A stretch of DNA of 64,000 bases. Source: Arthrobacter sp. PAMC 25486 (GTDB lineage Bacteria > Actinomycetota > Actinomycetes > Actinomycetales > Micrococcaceae). Positions 1 to 7,169 of this stretch are shown here, piece after piece. The notes under the pieces were generated by a model. That model did not search any database. It was not told the DNA's origin and saw only the letters and a list, made by a program, of their open reading frames with translations. The stretch lies in contig NZ_CP007595.1 in the NCBI RefSeq assembly GCF_000785535.1, forward strand, positions 186,001-250,000, in the 5' to 3' direction. A program made the translations under genes and the position numbers. Within the stretch, counting starts at the first letter, position 1; each line of letters begins with the position of its first letter.

Positions 1-316
1 AGTCCTGCTCGTTGAGTAGCCACTGATCCCAGATCTTCTTTTCAATATCCGAAGACTCAGCACCTTCACTGCCAGGCAGCTTGAACCCGATAACCCCGAG
101 ACGCTCAGACGACGATGATGCGACGACGCCGCACCAGTTGTCCGAAAACCCTTTGTACCGGGAACCATGAGACTCAGCCCATTCCTTCGTCGCGTACGCC
201 AAAGGCTGCTCGCCAAGGAAGAAGTCCTTCAGCTGCTTCGCCTCAGGCCTACGCTGCGAAAGTTCGGAGGCCAGCCTGTTTGCAATCCGCACGGCCTGTT
301 CAGGAGTCAATGCCAT
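1..316 (-). CDS. Phage portal protein, N-terminal part (cut by window edge)
   Basis: The ATG at 314-316 opens a frame that runs off the left edge, giving about 105 residues that begin MALTPEQAVRIANRLASEL. A strong ribosome site (AAGGGGG) lies 5 nt upstream, and the gene starts 9 nt after the terminase large-subunit stop. The N-terminus, with an early 'PEAKQLKDFFLGEQPL' helix and a following 'NWCGVV' segment, fits SPP1 Gp6-like portals of actinophages. Position directly after the terminase is the usual portal slot. Portals form the dodecameric ring at the capsid vertex through which DNA is packaged. The call rests on position plus a modest sequence resemblance. Confidence 0.75.
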   Translation of the reverse strand, partial: MALTPEQAVRIANRLASELSQRRPEAKQLKDFFLGEQPLAYATKEWAESHGSRYKGFSDNWCGVVASSSSERLGVIGFKLPGSEGAESSDIEKKIWDQWLLNEQD

Positions 317-325
317 GTTGCCCCC

Positions 326-1945
326 TTACATCACGTAAACATGCTCATCAGCGTTGTTGTTTGCACCAGAGGCAACGGCGTCACCAGTGGCTTCATGCGC
401 AAGAGTCGAGGACATGGAAAGGTCAATCTTCTGCAACTCGGACGCCTTGCCCAGGATGTACTTCTGCCCAGGCCGGGCACGCTCAACCGCGTTCCGCATA
501 TGAAACTCAGTCGTCTCACACCCGTCATGGGAGAACTTCGAATCAGGCTCCACAATGGAAGTCTTGAACCCCTCCAACGAGGCGTGCATCTGACTGACAC
601 GGTTAGTCCTCCACTCAAAGAAAGTTTTCTCTCCGTAGAGGGCTTTCCACTCGTCAAGCTCAGTCTCAAACTTGAAAGGGTCACAGTAGACGCGCACAAA
701 CTCGTACTGGTTGTTGAGGTCAGCCCAAGCAGCGTGCACCTCATTGCGAGGCACGCGCCCATTCCACTCGCGAGGGTCCCAAATCGTTTTGCGTTCCCCG
801 CGGTGGTAGGTCGGTGTGAACTGGTGGAAGTCGAGTGTTTCCAGCCGGATCCCGGAAAGGTCATTCGTCTCAGAACCGTCGAACCCGCCACACACCTTCG
901 TGCGCGGCCGGACCGACGTAGAGGCGAACTTCTTCTCCCACTGGCCAACCTTCAACCAAGACTGTGAACCAGCAACGATGCGGTTACCGAAGAACCGCTC
1001 AGCCTCGCCAGGGTTTTCCTCCATCAACGCCGCAGCCTCAGCCTCAATGGACCTGATGTCCACCCAAGGCGAGTGCTGATAGTTGAACGTGAAGATCTTC
1101 TTACGGTCAGCCTTCAGCTTGAAGTCCAGCGTGGCCGGTGGCGGGAAATAGTGCTTGTAAATGTCCTTCTGCCGCGACTCATGCAACGACTGAGCCTGCG
1201 AGCTCTCCGCAGGGTCGTAGCAGTTCGTGGAACAGGACATCCGCCCGCCCATACCCGCTAGGCCACGGGACAGGGTGCGGTAGAACTTCTTCATCTTGTT
1301 GCTGTCAGTCCACAGCCCGATCTCATCCGGGAACGCCGCAGAAATACGGGCACCAAGTCGGCCGTCAGCCTTCGATGTCACCGTTTCAATGCGGGAATCA
1401 CGGTTTTTGTTCGGGTGCTTGATGAACGCTTCACCAGTACGAAGAATGTTGGCCAGCGGGCCGTTGTCGATCATCGGGACAAGAGCGCCCCAAGTGTTCT
1501 CCACCTGATCCTCAACAACAGCCGCAATCTGGATACGTGGCGTCGGTCTCGGACGGCCCATAGGCTCGCCCGGCGTGTACCAGTACACCCAGCCGCAAGG
1601 GCAATCATGATCGATGCACTTGAACATGTCGCCAGCCTTGGCCCACCCCGCAAATAGCGACGGGCCAATGAACTCGACCAGCGACTGGGTAGCGATGCCG
1701 GGAGACTTGCCAACCTTCTGAGCCGCCATCCACAAGCCAGCACGGTGAGTGAACGCAACGTTCAGCTCGCCAAGTTGCGCCTGCGGCCGCACCTCATAAA
1801 AGTTCGCCAAATACACCGCATGGTCCACAGTCGGCACAAACGGTTCCCCCGCTTTGTCGCCCTCCGGAATCACACAATGAGCTTGAATCCACCCCGTGAC
1901 CAACCGGCCCAGATGCAGTTTCGGGATGGAGTACTCAGGCCCCAC
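326..1945 (-). CDS. Phage terminase, large subunit (TerL)
   Basis: This is the ATPase-nuclease motor that packages phage DNA into the capsid. Numbering from an upstream ATG at 2014, an atypical Walker A (AAQKVGKS) is at residues 97-104. A Walker B with the catalytic pair DE is at 230-231 (ISAAFPDEIGLW), and the nuclease domain opens with GGFDGSETNDLSG near 377-389. I prefer the GTG at 1943-1945 as start: GGAG lies 9 nt upstream and the overlap with the small subunit falls to 11 nt. The ATG at 2014 gives 562 residues but has no ribosome site and an 80-nt overlap. Length and domain order are normal for siphovirus TerL. Confidence 0.93.
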   Translation of the reverse strand: MGPEYSIPKLHLGRLVTGWIQAHCVIPEGDKAGEPFVPTVDHAVYLANFYEVRPQAQLGELNVAFTHRAGLWMAAQKVGKSPGIATQSLVEFIGPSLFAGWAKAGDMFKCIDHDCPCGWVYWYTPGEPMGRPRPTPRIQIAAVVEDQVENTWGALVPMIDNGPLANILRTGEAFIKHPNKNRDSRIETVTSKADGRLGARISAAFPDEIGLWTDSNKMKKFYRTLSRGLAGMGGRMSCSTNCYDPAESSQAQSLHESRQKDIYKHYFPPPATLDFKLKADRKKIFTFNYQHSPWVDIRSIEAEAAALMEENPGEAERFFGNRIVAGSQSWLKVGQWEKKFASTSVRPRTKVCGGFDGSETNDLSGIRLETLDFHQFTPTYHRGERKTIWDPREWNGRVPRNEVHAAWADLNNQYEFVRVYCDPFKFETELDEWKALYGEKTFFEWRTNRVSQMHASLEGFKTSIVEPDSKFSHDGCETTEFHMRNAVERARPGQKYILGKASELQKIDLSMSSTLAHEATGDAVASGANNNADEHVYVM

Positions 1946-2444
1946 GAACCTTGACTCCGGCAAACAGGTCAACCACCGTCCCCGCACCCTGCGGCGCTTC
2001 TGGCTGGCCTTCATCGGCAGCGACGGTCATGCCGTCGTGGTCACGGAATCGCCACTTGTTCTTCAGCAGCCCATCACGAGACAGGCCAAGCATTTCCTGC
2101 TGCCTGCGCATCTCCGCCAGCAGCGGTGCAGACTTCGTGCCAATCGTGGACTCAACAACCACGACCAGGCGCACATAAAGCGCAACAGCGAACTCCTGAG
2201 CATCAAGAATCCAAGCCGGCGCCTGCCCCTGAGACCACAACTGCTCCCAAATCTCGGCCTCACGCACATTGTTGTACTCAGAACCGCCCGTCTCAGTGTC
2301 AACAGGATCAAGCAGCGGCCATTCCGGCGCTGGATGATCCCAAGACATCGGCAAAAGGACCCAATCGCCCTTGTCACGCTCACGCGCAAAAGCATCCAGG
2401 TCAGCGGCAGGGCCACTGCGCGGACGAGCTCCACCCCTACCCAT
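1935..2444 (-). CDS. Phage terminase, small subunit
   Basis: Small subunits recognise the packaging site and hand the DNA to TerL. The frame is open from 2519, but the ATG at 2442-2444 has a strong GGAGGGAAAGT leader and gives a 169-residue protein starting MGRGGARPRSGPAADLDAF. That N-terminus is typical of actinophage TerS. A central segment (EAEIWEQLWSQGQAPAWI) followed by a helical block and 'TKSAPLLAEMRRQQEMLGLS' also fits the family. It overlaps the TerL start. About 500 nt of unusual sequence separates it from the HNH gene upstream. Confidence 0.85.
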   Translation of the reverse strand: MGRGGARPRSGPAADLDAFARERDKGDWVLLPMSWDHPAPEWPLLDPVDTETGGSEYNNVREAEIWEQLWSQGQAPAWILDAQEFAVALYVRLVVVVESTIGTKSAPLLAEMRRQQEMLGLSRDGLLKNKWRFRDHDGMTVAADEGQPEAPQGAGTVVDLFAGVKVRGA

Positions 2445-2519
2445 ACTTTCCCTCCAATCCCGCATTGCGCGGGCGTTGAAAGCCGGACAGCGTTGCGCTG
2501 AACGGCAAAATCGGGTCAC

Positions 2520-2942
2520 CCCGAAAAGCGTTTGAACCCTCCCGGGGTTTTTCCGACCTCTCCCGCGGTCCTCTGCCCTAGGCCTTGATGGGGCCTCCCC
2601 CCTCTTTTGTTGGGGGTTGGTCTTGTCGTTGCGCTGGTTTGGTGTTGTGCGGCTTGTTGTGGGCTGCGTGTGCGCGGCGGGAGGTGTTTGTGAGGCTTGT
2701 TTGCCTTGGTTTTATTCGGTGTCGCGTGGTGAGCTTGTGGAGCTTCTTTGTTGACGTTGAAGTCGGCTTGTTTGTCAGCGTGGTGCGCGGTGTATGTGGT
2801 GGGGTGGCGTCGTTGCCGGTGGCCACTACCTTCTTGCCGCTGGTTTGGTATTGCGCTGGGTCGCGGTGGTGGGTGGCGTGTGCTGGGGTGGTGTTCGGTG
2901 GGCCACTGTTCGGTGCGCTCGCTGTCGCCTGTTGTTCGGTGG
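2520..2942. other. Non-coding G+T-biased spacer between HNH and small terminase; possible packaging (cos) region
   Basis: No credible gene is present. From about 2585 to 2940 the plus strand is dominated by G and T with very little A. The transcribed (minus) strand is therefore C/A rich, unlike all neighbours. Short inverted motifs near 2532-2550 (AACCC...GGGGTTTTT) and a C/G-rich patch at 2575-2605 lie closest to the terminase start. In many siphoviruses with the order HNH-TerS-TerL, the cohesive-end site lies just upstream of TerS, so this stretch is the natural place for it. No cos sequence can be assigned from the sequence alone. Confidence 0.5.
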
Positions 2943-3296
2943 CTATTCGTCCCGCATGTTCCATCCGCCTGGTTGTTCTTGGGCGGTGGAGGTGGAGTGG
3001 CATCCGTGGCAGAGGCCGCGGCCGTGGACTGGATCGTTTGGGTCGAAGCCGAGCGCTACGAGTGTTGGTCGGTCCTTTGGGTAGTGGTCGGCGTCGGTGC
3101 TGGGGCGTATGTGGCAGTTGACGCAGATTGGATCGCGGTCGAGGACGGCGAGGCGGAACCCTTGGTGACCCTTGGTCTTGTATGGGGCGTTGGATGCGCG
3201 GCGCCCACGGTTCGACTGCTGCTTGCAGTCAGCGCATCTGCCTGTGCCATCGAAGATGTTGTGACAGCCGGGGCGTGAGCAAACCTTGTAGGCCAC
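2943..3296 (-). CDS. Phage HNH endonuclease
   Basis: A 117-residue protein with a GTG start. An N-terminal zinc ribbon (CSRPGCHNIF, then CADC) precedes the HNH core: CVNC, DADHYPKD with the catalytic DH, then NDPVHGRGLCHGCHS supplying the last histidine and the second Cys pair. This matches the His-Asn-His zinc-finger nucleases encoded next to terminases in many tailed phages, where they support cos cleavage and head morphogenesis. It is on the same strand as the terminases and precedes them, separated by the G+T-biased spacer. Confidence 0.9.
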   Translation of the reverse strand: MAYKVCSRPGCHNIFDGTGRCADCKQQSNRGRRASNAPYKTKGHQGFRLAVLDRDPICVNCHIRPSTDADHYPKDRPTLVALGFDPNDPVHGRGLCHGCHSTSTAQEQPGGWNMRDE

Positions 3297-3437
3297 TTAC
3301 TCACCTACCCGAAGTAATGCCCCACATCTGCCCGCTCGCTGCTGTAGCTGTGTCGGGGTGTGGAGAAGTGGCGTCTCGGGTTGTGCTTCCGGTTTGCCTG
3401 AGACGGTGGCCGGTTGATTCATTGCTGAACGGACGGA

Positions 3438-3659
3438 TTAGTTCTTATCGTCACTGTTTTCTAGCGCAGAAAGGGCGTAGGCCTTGAATTCTCCGGTGCC
3501 GTCCATGTGAACCACCACAGTTTTCGTGTTCAGGCCACCTGCGACGGTGTCCATATAGAACATCTTGGTTCCAGTCCGATATGCGATGTTGCCAAGCTCA
3601 CCCGATGAAATTACTCTCACGCGGTCATGATTTTGGTAAGTCACTGGCTGCTGGGACAT
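3438..3659 (-). CDS. Small phage protein, KOW-like beta fold, unknown function
   Basis: A 73-residue acidic-ended protein (MSQQPVTYQNHDRVRVIS...SDDKN). The core alternates short beta stretches: DRVRVISSGELGNI, TKMFYMDTV, TKTVVVHMDGTGEFKAY. The first has the look of a KOW or small SH3-like barrel, with a hydrophobic strand ending in a glycine turn. No enzyme motif is visible. The ribosome site is weak (GAG about 9 nt upstream). It lies in the minus-strand phage gene direction before HNH. Identity is not recognised and the coding call is moderate. Confidence 0.5.
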   Translation of the reverse strand: MSQQPVTYQNHDRVRVISSGELGNIAYRTGTKMFYMDTVAGGLNTKTVVVHMDGTGEFKAYALSALENSDDKN

Positions 3660-3942
3660 TTGTCGCTCATTTCTTTGATGCGGGCAGGGTGTTCTGCCAA
3701 CATCATGATCTGAACACGTTCATTCTCAACAGTGTGGGATGCGATCCCGTGGCGGCGCGGGAAGTGTGCATCATCTGTGAGTGCCGGATGATGAGCGGCG
3801 CCCGTGCTGGGGGCACGTACTCGGTGCCATTTCCGGTAGCGATCCGGTCACTAGCAGCCAATGGCTTGGCTGTCTCACACCTTGACGTTGCATCGCACAG
3901 TGCCCTTTTACGGGAGCGTGCAACTAGACAGCGGGTGGAGAG

Positions 3943-4015
3943 TGGAGAATGCCAGGGTCGAACTGGCTACCTCCTGCTTGCAAGGCAGGCGCTCTACCAA
4001 GTGAGCTAATTCCCC
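3943..4015 (-). tRNA. tRNA-Ala (anticodon TGC), prophage-borne
   Basis: Read on the minus strand, a complete 73-nt cloverleaf folds. The acceptor stem is GGGGAAT/ATTCTCC with one G-U pair. The D stem is GCTC/GAGC, the anticodon stem CCTGC/GCAGG with loop CTTGCAA (anticodon TGC), and the T stem GCCAG/CTGGC with loop TTCGACC. The discriminator base is A and CCA is not encoded. It lies between phage genes on both sides, so it is cargo rather than the integration site. The 283 nt downstream of it (3660-3942) hold no convincing gene. Confidence 0.93.
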
Positions 4016-4077
4016 GTGCACCCATCAGTGGTCATGGTCTTTCTCCGTAGCGAGTTGGGTCAGCTTAGGATTGCCTG

Positions 4078-4911
4078 ATGGGATCAAGACATATCAGTGA
4101 GAATTTCAGGCGAAACTTGCTCCGAACTGACAGTGCCGGGCTGCAGATTTTTTTGGAGGAAATGCGCGAACTTGAACGCGAAAAGCGACAGCAGTATGTG
4201 ACTCAAATGACCGCCAGCGTGCGGTCAGCAGTTGCGCGCCTAGAGACCGATTTGGATTCGGACAACGAATACATCAGAGGGGCGGCGGAGAAGCAAATCG
4301 ACGATGCGAAGGAGCAGCTCAGCCGGGATATTGACAGCGTGGTGAGAAGCGTGGAGATGACTGTTTCGTTGCGTGGCAATGGGAATAGATCCGAAAGGTA
4401 CACGGGAACACCGGAGGAGTTTGTTCGCGAGAATGTTATTTCGAAGTACAGTTCAGTTTCTGTTCGGCCATCGGGACGAATGTCTTTCCCAAGTATTGAC
4501 ATTTCATTGCACAGGAATTTGGGTGTCACTGTAGCTCTCGAAACAGGGGACATGCAGTTCTATGAGATTGCCAAACTGAAAATCCCTCATTCCCTCAAGA
4601 GAGTCAGCCATCCACTGAGCTGGCTTTTCGCCTATGGAGGGGCGGCACTCGTAGGCCTGGCGGTAGCTGCAGTGAGCTCGCTGCTTCTGCTGACGAATAT
4701 TTACCCCAGCGACTTGTCCGGGTTTCTGCTATTAGCAGTCACTTCCATGGTTCTCATCGTGCCTAAAAACTACTTCCTGCCAAACATACAGATCACTGAC
4801 GAGCCTAGATTTTCCCAAAAGCTACTCAAAGGATTCGCCTGGGTTCTTAGCTCGTTGGCAATCGGTCTTCTCGGAGCCTTTATTTTCCAGTGGCTCAACC
4901 TGACGGCTTAG
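4078..4911 (+). CDS. Prophage-borne membrane protein with long N-terminal helical domain, unknown function
   Basis: A 277-residue protein not recognised as any known family. Residues 22-95 are strongly charged and helical, with a likely coiled coil (EEMRELEREKRQQY, later EKQIDDAKEQLSRDID). A mixed alpha/beta segment spans 96-175. Three hydrophobic segments near 184-206, 212-229 and 252-273 place the C-terminus in the membrane. AGGA lies 8 nt before the ATG. It is the only plus-strand gene among the leftward phage genes, has lower GC than its neighbours and is followed by a strong terminator. This is the layout of a lysogenic conversion ('moron') gene expressed from the prophage. Superinfection exclusion is one possible role, but nothing in the sequence proves it. 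Confidence 0.8.
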   Translation: MGSRHISENFRRNLLRTDSAGLQIFLEEMRELEREKRQQYVTQMTASVRSAVARLETDLDSDNEYIRGAAEKQIDDAKEQLSRDIDSVVRSVEMTVSLRGNGNRSERYTGTPEEFVRENVISKYSSVSVRPSGRMSFPSIDISLHRNLGVTVALETGDMQFYEIAKLKIPHSLKRVSHPLSWLFAYGGAALVGLAVAAVSSLLLLTNIYPSDLSGFLLLAVTSMVLIVPKNYFLPNIQITDEPRFSQKLLKGFAWVLSSLAIGLLGAFIFQWLNLTA

Positions 4912-5054
4912 AATCTCCTTACGCTTTGGACCGGGCCACATGACGAACAGCCAGCGAGGGACGTCCAACAAGAACGATGAATGATCGAAGGTCCGTTCCA
5001 TGGTGCTCCTTGGTGTCGCTCGTAGGCGCTCATTCGAATTGAAAGCGAGGCGGG

Positions 5055-5183
5055 ATGGAAAGCAATATTTTCTTGGATGGGATTGGCATCGTCAGTCACT
5101 TTGGCATGCTGGCTCAAAACGGCGAGCCCAGCGGCTTGGTTGCGAAGGAGAATCTGGGAATGGCAAAGGCTCGAAGCGATTGA
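5055..5183 (+). CDS. Possible 42-residue peptide downstream of the cargo membrane gene
   Basis: An ATG at 5055 preceded by GCGAGGCGGG opens a 42-codon frame. The product begins MESNIFLDGIGIVSHFGML and ends GMAKARSD. Its TGA at 5181-5183 lies in the loop of the terminator hairpin at 5165-5200, so the frame ends exactly where transcription would. It is co-oriented with the membrane gene and about 140 nt after it. The peptide has a hydrophobic first third and a charged tail. It matches no family I know. Translation is uncertain and there is no comparative evidence. Confidence 0.3.
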   Translation: MESNIFLDGIGIVSHFGMLAQNGEPSGLVAKENLGMAKARSD

Positions 5184-5200
5184 TTTTGCTTCGAGCCTTT
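5165..5200. terminator. Strong intrinsic hairpin ending the cargo transcript
   Basis: A perfect 13-bp stem (AAAGGCTCGAAGC at 5165-5177 with its complement at 5188-5200) encloses a 10-nt loop. It sits between the plus-strand cargo unit and the 3' end of the minus-strand HTH gene, so it can serve convergent transcripts. Confidence 0.85.
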
Positions 5201-5272
5201 CGTCATTTGTTTCGACGCTAAGAACAATCTATGTGACAGTGTTCGAGAAGTCAAATTGCTTCCCGAAAATGT

Positions 5273-6046
5273 CTACGCTGCCTTGGCGTAGCTGTTGGCT
5301 TTCATCCTGGTCCAGAGGTTTCGGACTTTGCGGATTTGGTAGACGGGTTTGCCGAGGTGGTTGTGTCCGATGGGTGCGAGTTTGCCACGGGATGCCCATT
5401 GTCTGATGGTGGCTGGTTTGATGCCTTCCATGGTGACGGGGTCGGATACTGCGCGGCTGATCTCTGCGGCGGTGCCTTGGTGCATCCTTGCTGCTTGGAG
5501 TGCTTCTTGTCGCCAGGTGGTGGCGTCCCAGACTGCTTTGCATTTGGGGCATCGGGCGTTAGGTTCACCCTTGTTGGTGAATAGGGGAGTGTTGCAGGCT
5601 ACTCCGTCCGCCTCGGTGGGGCATTGACCTGCGAAGACGCGTCCTTCGGCTTGGCGGTCCACTACGCGGTTGCGTTCCCTAGCTAGGCCATCGAGGTCTC
5701 GCACCCAGTCGTTTGCTTCTTCGTGGGTTGCGAGCCAGCCTGCGTGGGCCTTGGCCTTCTGCGCGAGCTTCGTGGTGTCGGTGACGTATTCGTACCGGCC
5801 GAGATCTTTGTCGATGATGATGCAGAGCCCGGACAGCAGTGCGTGATACCTGCTGCGGATCTCACTTGCGCCGAAATGGAACACGTTGCGCTCCTTGGGG
5901 GCAATGCCGCCACCCCCGACCTGTTCGCCTGTTTTGGCCTGCATGGTGATTGTAATGTCGAGGTCGCGGAGAAGCTCGGGGATCCGGTTGAGGTGGGTGG
6001 TAAGTCGGTTCTTCAGCTGGATGTGCTCGTAGTCAGCGGTCTGCAT
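5273..6046 (-). CDS. Phage DNA-binding protein with zinc cluster and C-terminal helix-turn-helix
   Basis: The ATG at 6044-6046 has a strong GGAGG leader (TTTGGAGGACACGGA), giving 257 residues; an upstream ATG at 6106 has none. Residues 1-130 are mostly helical. A four-cysteine cluster (Cys 142, 151, 166, 169; RCPKCK) looks like a zinc ribbon. The C-terminal part (GIKPATIRQWASRGKLAPIG, then a 'GKPVYQI' wing) is a MerR/HTH_17-style DNA-binding motif. Similar proteins stand between early and late genes in actinophages and may act as regulators, which is inference here. It has its own promoter with an inverted repeat in the spacer. Confidence 0.75.
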   Translation of the reverse strand: MQTADYEHIQLKNRLTTHLNRIPELLRDLDITITMQAKTGEQVGGGGIAPKERNVFHFGASEIRSRYHALLSGLCIIIDKDLGRYEYVTDTTKLAQKAKAHAGWLATHEEANDWVRDLDGLARERNRVVDRQAEGRVFAGQCPTEADGVACNTPLFTNKGEPNARCPKCKAVWDATTWRQEALQAARMHQGTAAEISRAVSDPVTMEGIKPATIRQWASRGKLAPIGHNHLGKPVYQIRKVRNLWTRMKANSYAKAA

Positions 6047-6080
6047 TCCGTGTCCTCCAAAGACTTGTTCGGCTGAGCTA

Positions 6081-6108
6081 ATTTTAACACGTTCAGGTGT
6101 TCCCACAA
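6081..6108 (-). promoter_or_regulatory. Leftward promoter with operator-like palindrome
   Basis: On the minus strand, TTGTGG (-35) and TAAAAT (-10) are 16 nt apart. They stand about 35 nt before the ATG of the 257-residue regulator. The spacer contains the inverted repeat AACAC-CTGAAC-GTGTT (6086-6101), a plausible operator for a phage repressor or for the gene's own product. Confidence 0.55.
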
Positions 6109-6127
6109 AGATGGTGAGGCCTTTGTT

Positions 6128-6547
6128 CTAGGGGTTTTGCGGGTCTCTATTGGGTCGCGTTGGGCGCTGTTGTGTGGAGCGTCGAGCCCAGCGTGGTCGC
6201 CAGCCAAGGTGGAACTGTTCTGATATTATTCCTTCAAATCGAAGGGGCTGAGAGGCATCGATGGTCGCCATTTTGGCTACGCATCTTTGGCAGGCGTTTT
6301 CCTCGGTCTCCTTGAAAGACAGTGGCATGATCACTCGGATCAGTTTTCCGCAGACCGCTGCCCGGTAGTCCCAGGTTTCTTCAACGAAGAATGGTTCCTG
6401 CATAGCCGGTCGGCGCGAGTCGTTGTAGACCGCGTGGACCTGTCCGGGGTTGTCCTTGAGCCGTGGTGCCTTATGCCCGGTGACCGGGTCTTTGGCAATT
6501 ATGTAGTTCGTGAGTCCTGCAGCGTAGTTTATCTTCTGGCTGGTCAA
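6128..6547 (-). CDS. Small phage protein with zinc-ribbon-like cysteines, unknown function
   Basis: The open frame extends to 6625, but the TTG at 6545-6547, with GGAG 5 nt upstream, avoids overlapping the previous gene and gives 139 residues. Mid-protein, 'DYRAAVCGKLIRVIMPLSF' is followed by 'ACQRCVAK', giving a Cys and a CxxC pair as in small actinobacterial zinc-binding proteins that pair an 'ALCG'-type motif with a 'CxxC'. The C-terminus is Arg/Pro rich. It sits in the early operon between two DNA-binding proteins. Function is not recognised. Confidence 0.6.
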   Translation of the reverse strand: MTSQKINYAAGLTNYIIAKDPVTGHKAPRLKDNPGQVHAVYNDSRRPAMQEPFFVEETWDYRAAVCGKLIRVIMPLSFKETEENACQRCVAKMATIDASQPLRFEGIISEQFHLGWRPRWARRSTQQRPTRPNRDPQNP

Positions 6548-6587
6548 CTTATCTCCATTCGTGTGTCTGATTCTGTCCGGAGTCGGG

Positions 6588-6782
6588 TTATTTTTGGCTG
6601 GCTTGTTCTCGGGCCCATGCGGCAACTTCGTCGGGGTGGTATCGGATTAGTCCGCCCATTCGGTAGAACTTGGGGCCCTTGCCAACGGATCGCCACGTAC
6701 CGAGGGTGCTGAGGGAAATTTGCAGGCGTGCTGACAGGTCGGTGGGGGTTAGGTACTGGACCACTTCTTCATTCTCGGGCAT
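6588..6782 (-). CDS. Excisionase-like helix-turn-helix protein
   Basis: A 64-residue protein composed of one MerR/HTH_17 domain: YLTPTDLSARLQISLSTLGT supplies the two helices, WRSVGKGPKFYRMGGLIRYH the wing, then DEVAAWAREQ. This is the layout of excisionases and phage early regulators that bind and bend DNA next to att or promoter sites. It is the second such small HTH protein in this prophage, the other being at 12665. Which of them acts as the excisionase cannot be told from sequence. Confidence 0.8.
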   Translation of the reverse strand: MPENEEVVQYLTPTDLSARLQISLSTLGTWRSVGKGPKFYRMGGLIRYHPDEVAAWAREQASQK

Positions 6783-6858
6783 CGGTCGGTCTCATGAGCG
6801 CTGAGTTTGAGTACTTATTGACGTTGAAATCGTCCCATGCCGGCTGGCCGATCTCAGT

Positions 6859-6892
6859 GAGGCGGGGCGGACTGCTGGTCGCACCCCGCCTC
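6859..6892. terminator. GC-rich hairpin between two early phage genes
   Basis: A perfect 9-bp stem (GAGGCGGGG at 6859-6867, CCCCGCCTC at 6884-6892) with a 16-nt loop lies 14 nt after the 87-residue HTH gene. No U tract follows, so it may weaken rather than stop readthrough. Confidence 0.45.
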
Positions 6893-6905
6893 CTGCGAGC
6901 GGGCT

Positions 6906-7169
6906 TTAGCGGCTTTCGGCCGCGGCGATCAGCGAGCTGGGACTAACATCTAGAATTCTCGCGATGGCAAAGAAATCCCTGATGTTCAGCACGCTTTGGT
7001 AGTTCAGCTTCTTGCCCAAGGCGCGGGAGCTCAGATGGGTGCCGGCCACTATTTCAGCCCGAGTTGTACCTATGGATTTCATAGAGTCCTTGATGGCCCT
7101 CACTAGGCCCACAGAATCAGGGTGCTTGGGTGATTGGTGGCTCGGCAACGTTGCGGGGGTGACGCTCAT
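6906..7169 (-). CDS. Small HTH DNA-binding protein (Cro/XRE-like)
   Basis: The frame is open from 7244, but the ATG at 7167-7169 overlaps the antirepressor stop as ATGA, indicating translational coupling, and gives 87 residues. After a disordered N-terminus, 'TRAEIVAGTHLSSRALGKKL' followed by 'NIRDFFAIARILDVSPSSLI' has the helix pattern of an XRE/Cro domain with the terminal helices conserved. It is cotranscribed with the antirepressor and may fine-tune the lysis-lysogeny switch, which is an inference from context. Confidence 0.7.
   Translation of the reverse strand: MSVTPATLPSHQSPKHPDSVGLVRAIKDSMKSIGTTRAEIVAGTHLSSRALGKKLNYQSVLNIRDFFAIARILDVSPSSLIAAAESR

Noticed and set aside
2578..3121. Long open frames on both strands in the G+T-biased spacer
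   Set aside because: Their amino-acid content (Thr/Pro/His-rich or Val/Trp/Cys-rich) reflects the base skew; starts lack ribosome sites and they overlap the HNH gene.
3581..4009. 142-residue plus-strand open frame
   Set aside because: It runs through the tRNA-Ala gene and antisense to the small phage gene at 3438; no motif and no ribosome site.
5000..5221. 73-residue plus-strand frame through the terminator
   Set aside because: It continues across the perfect hairpin at 5165-5200 and has no recognisable motif; the 42-codon frame there is better placed.
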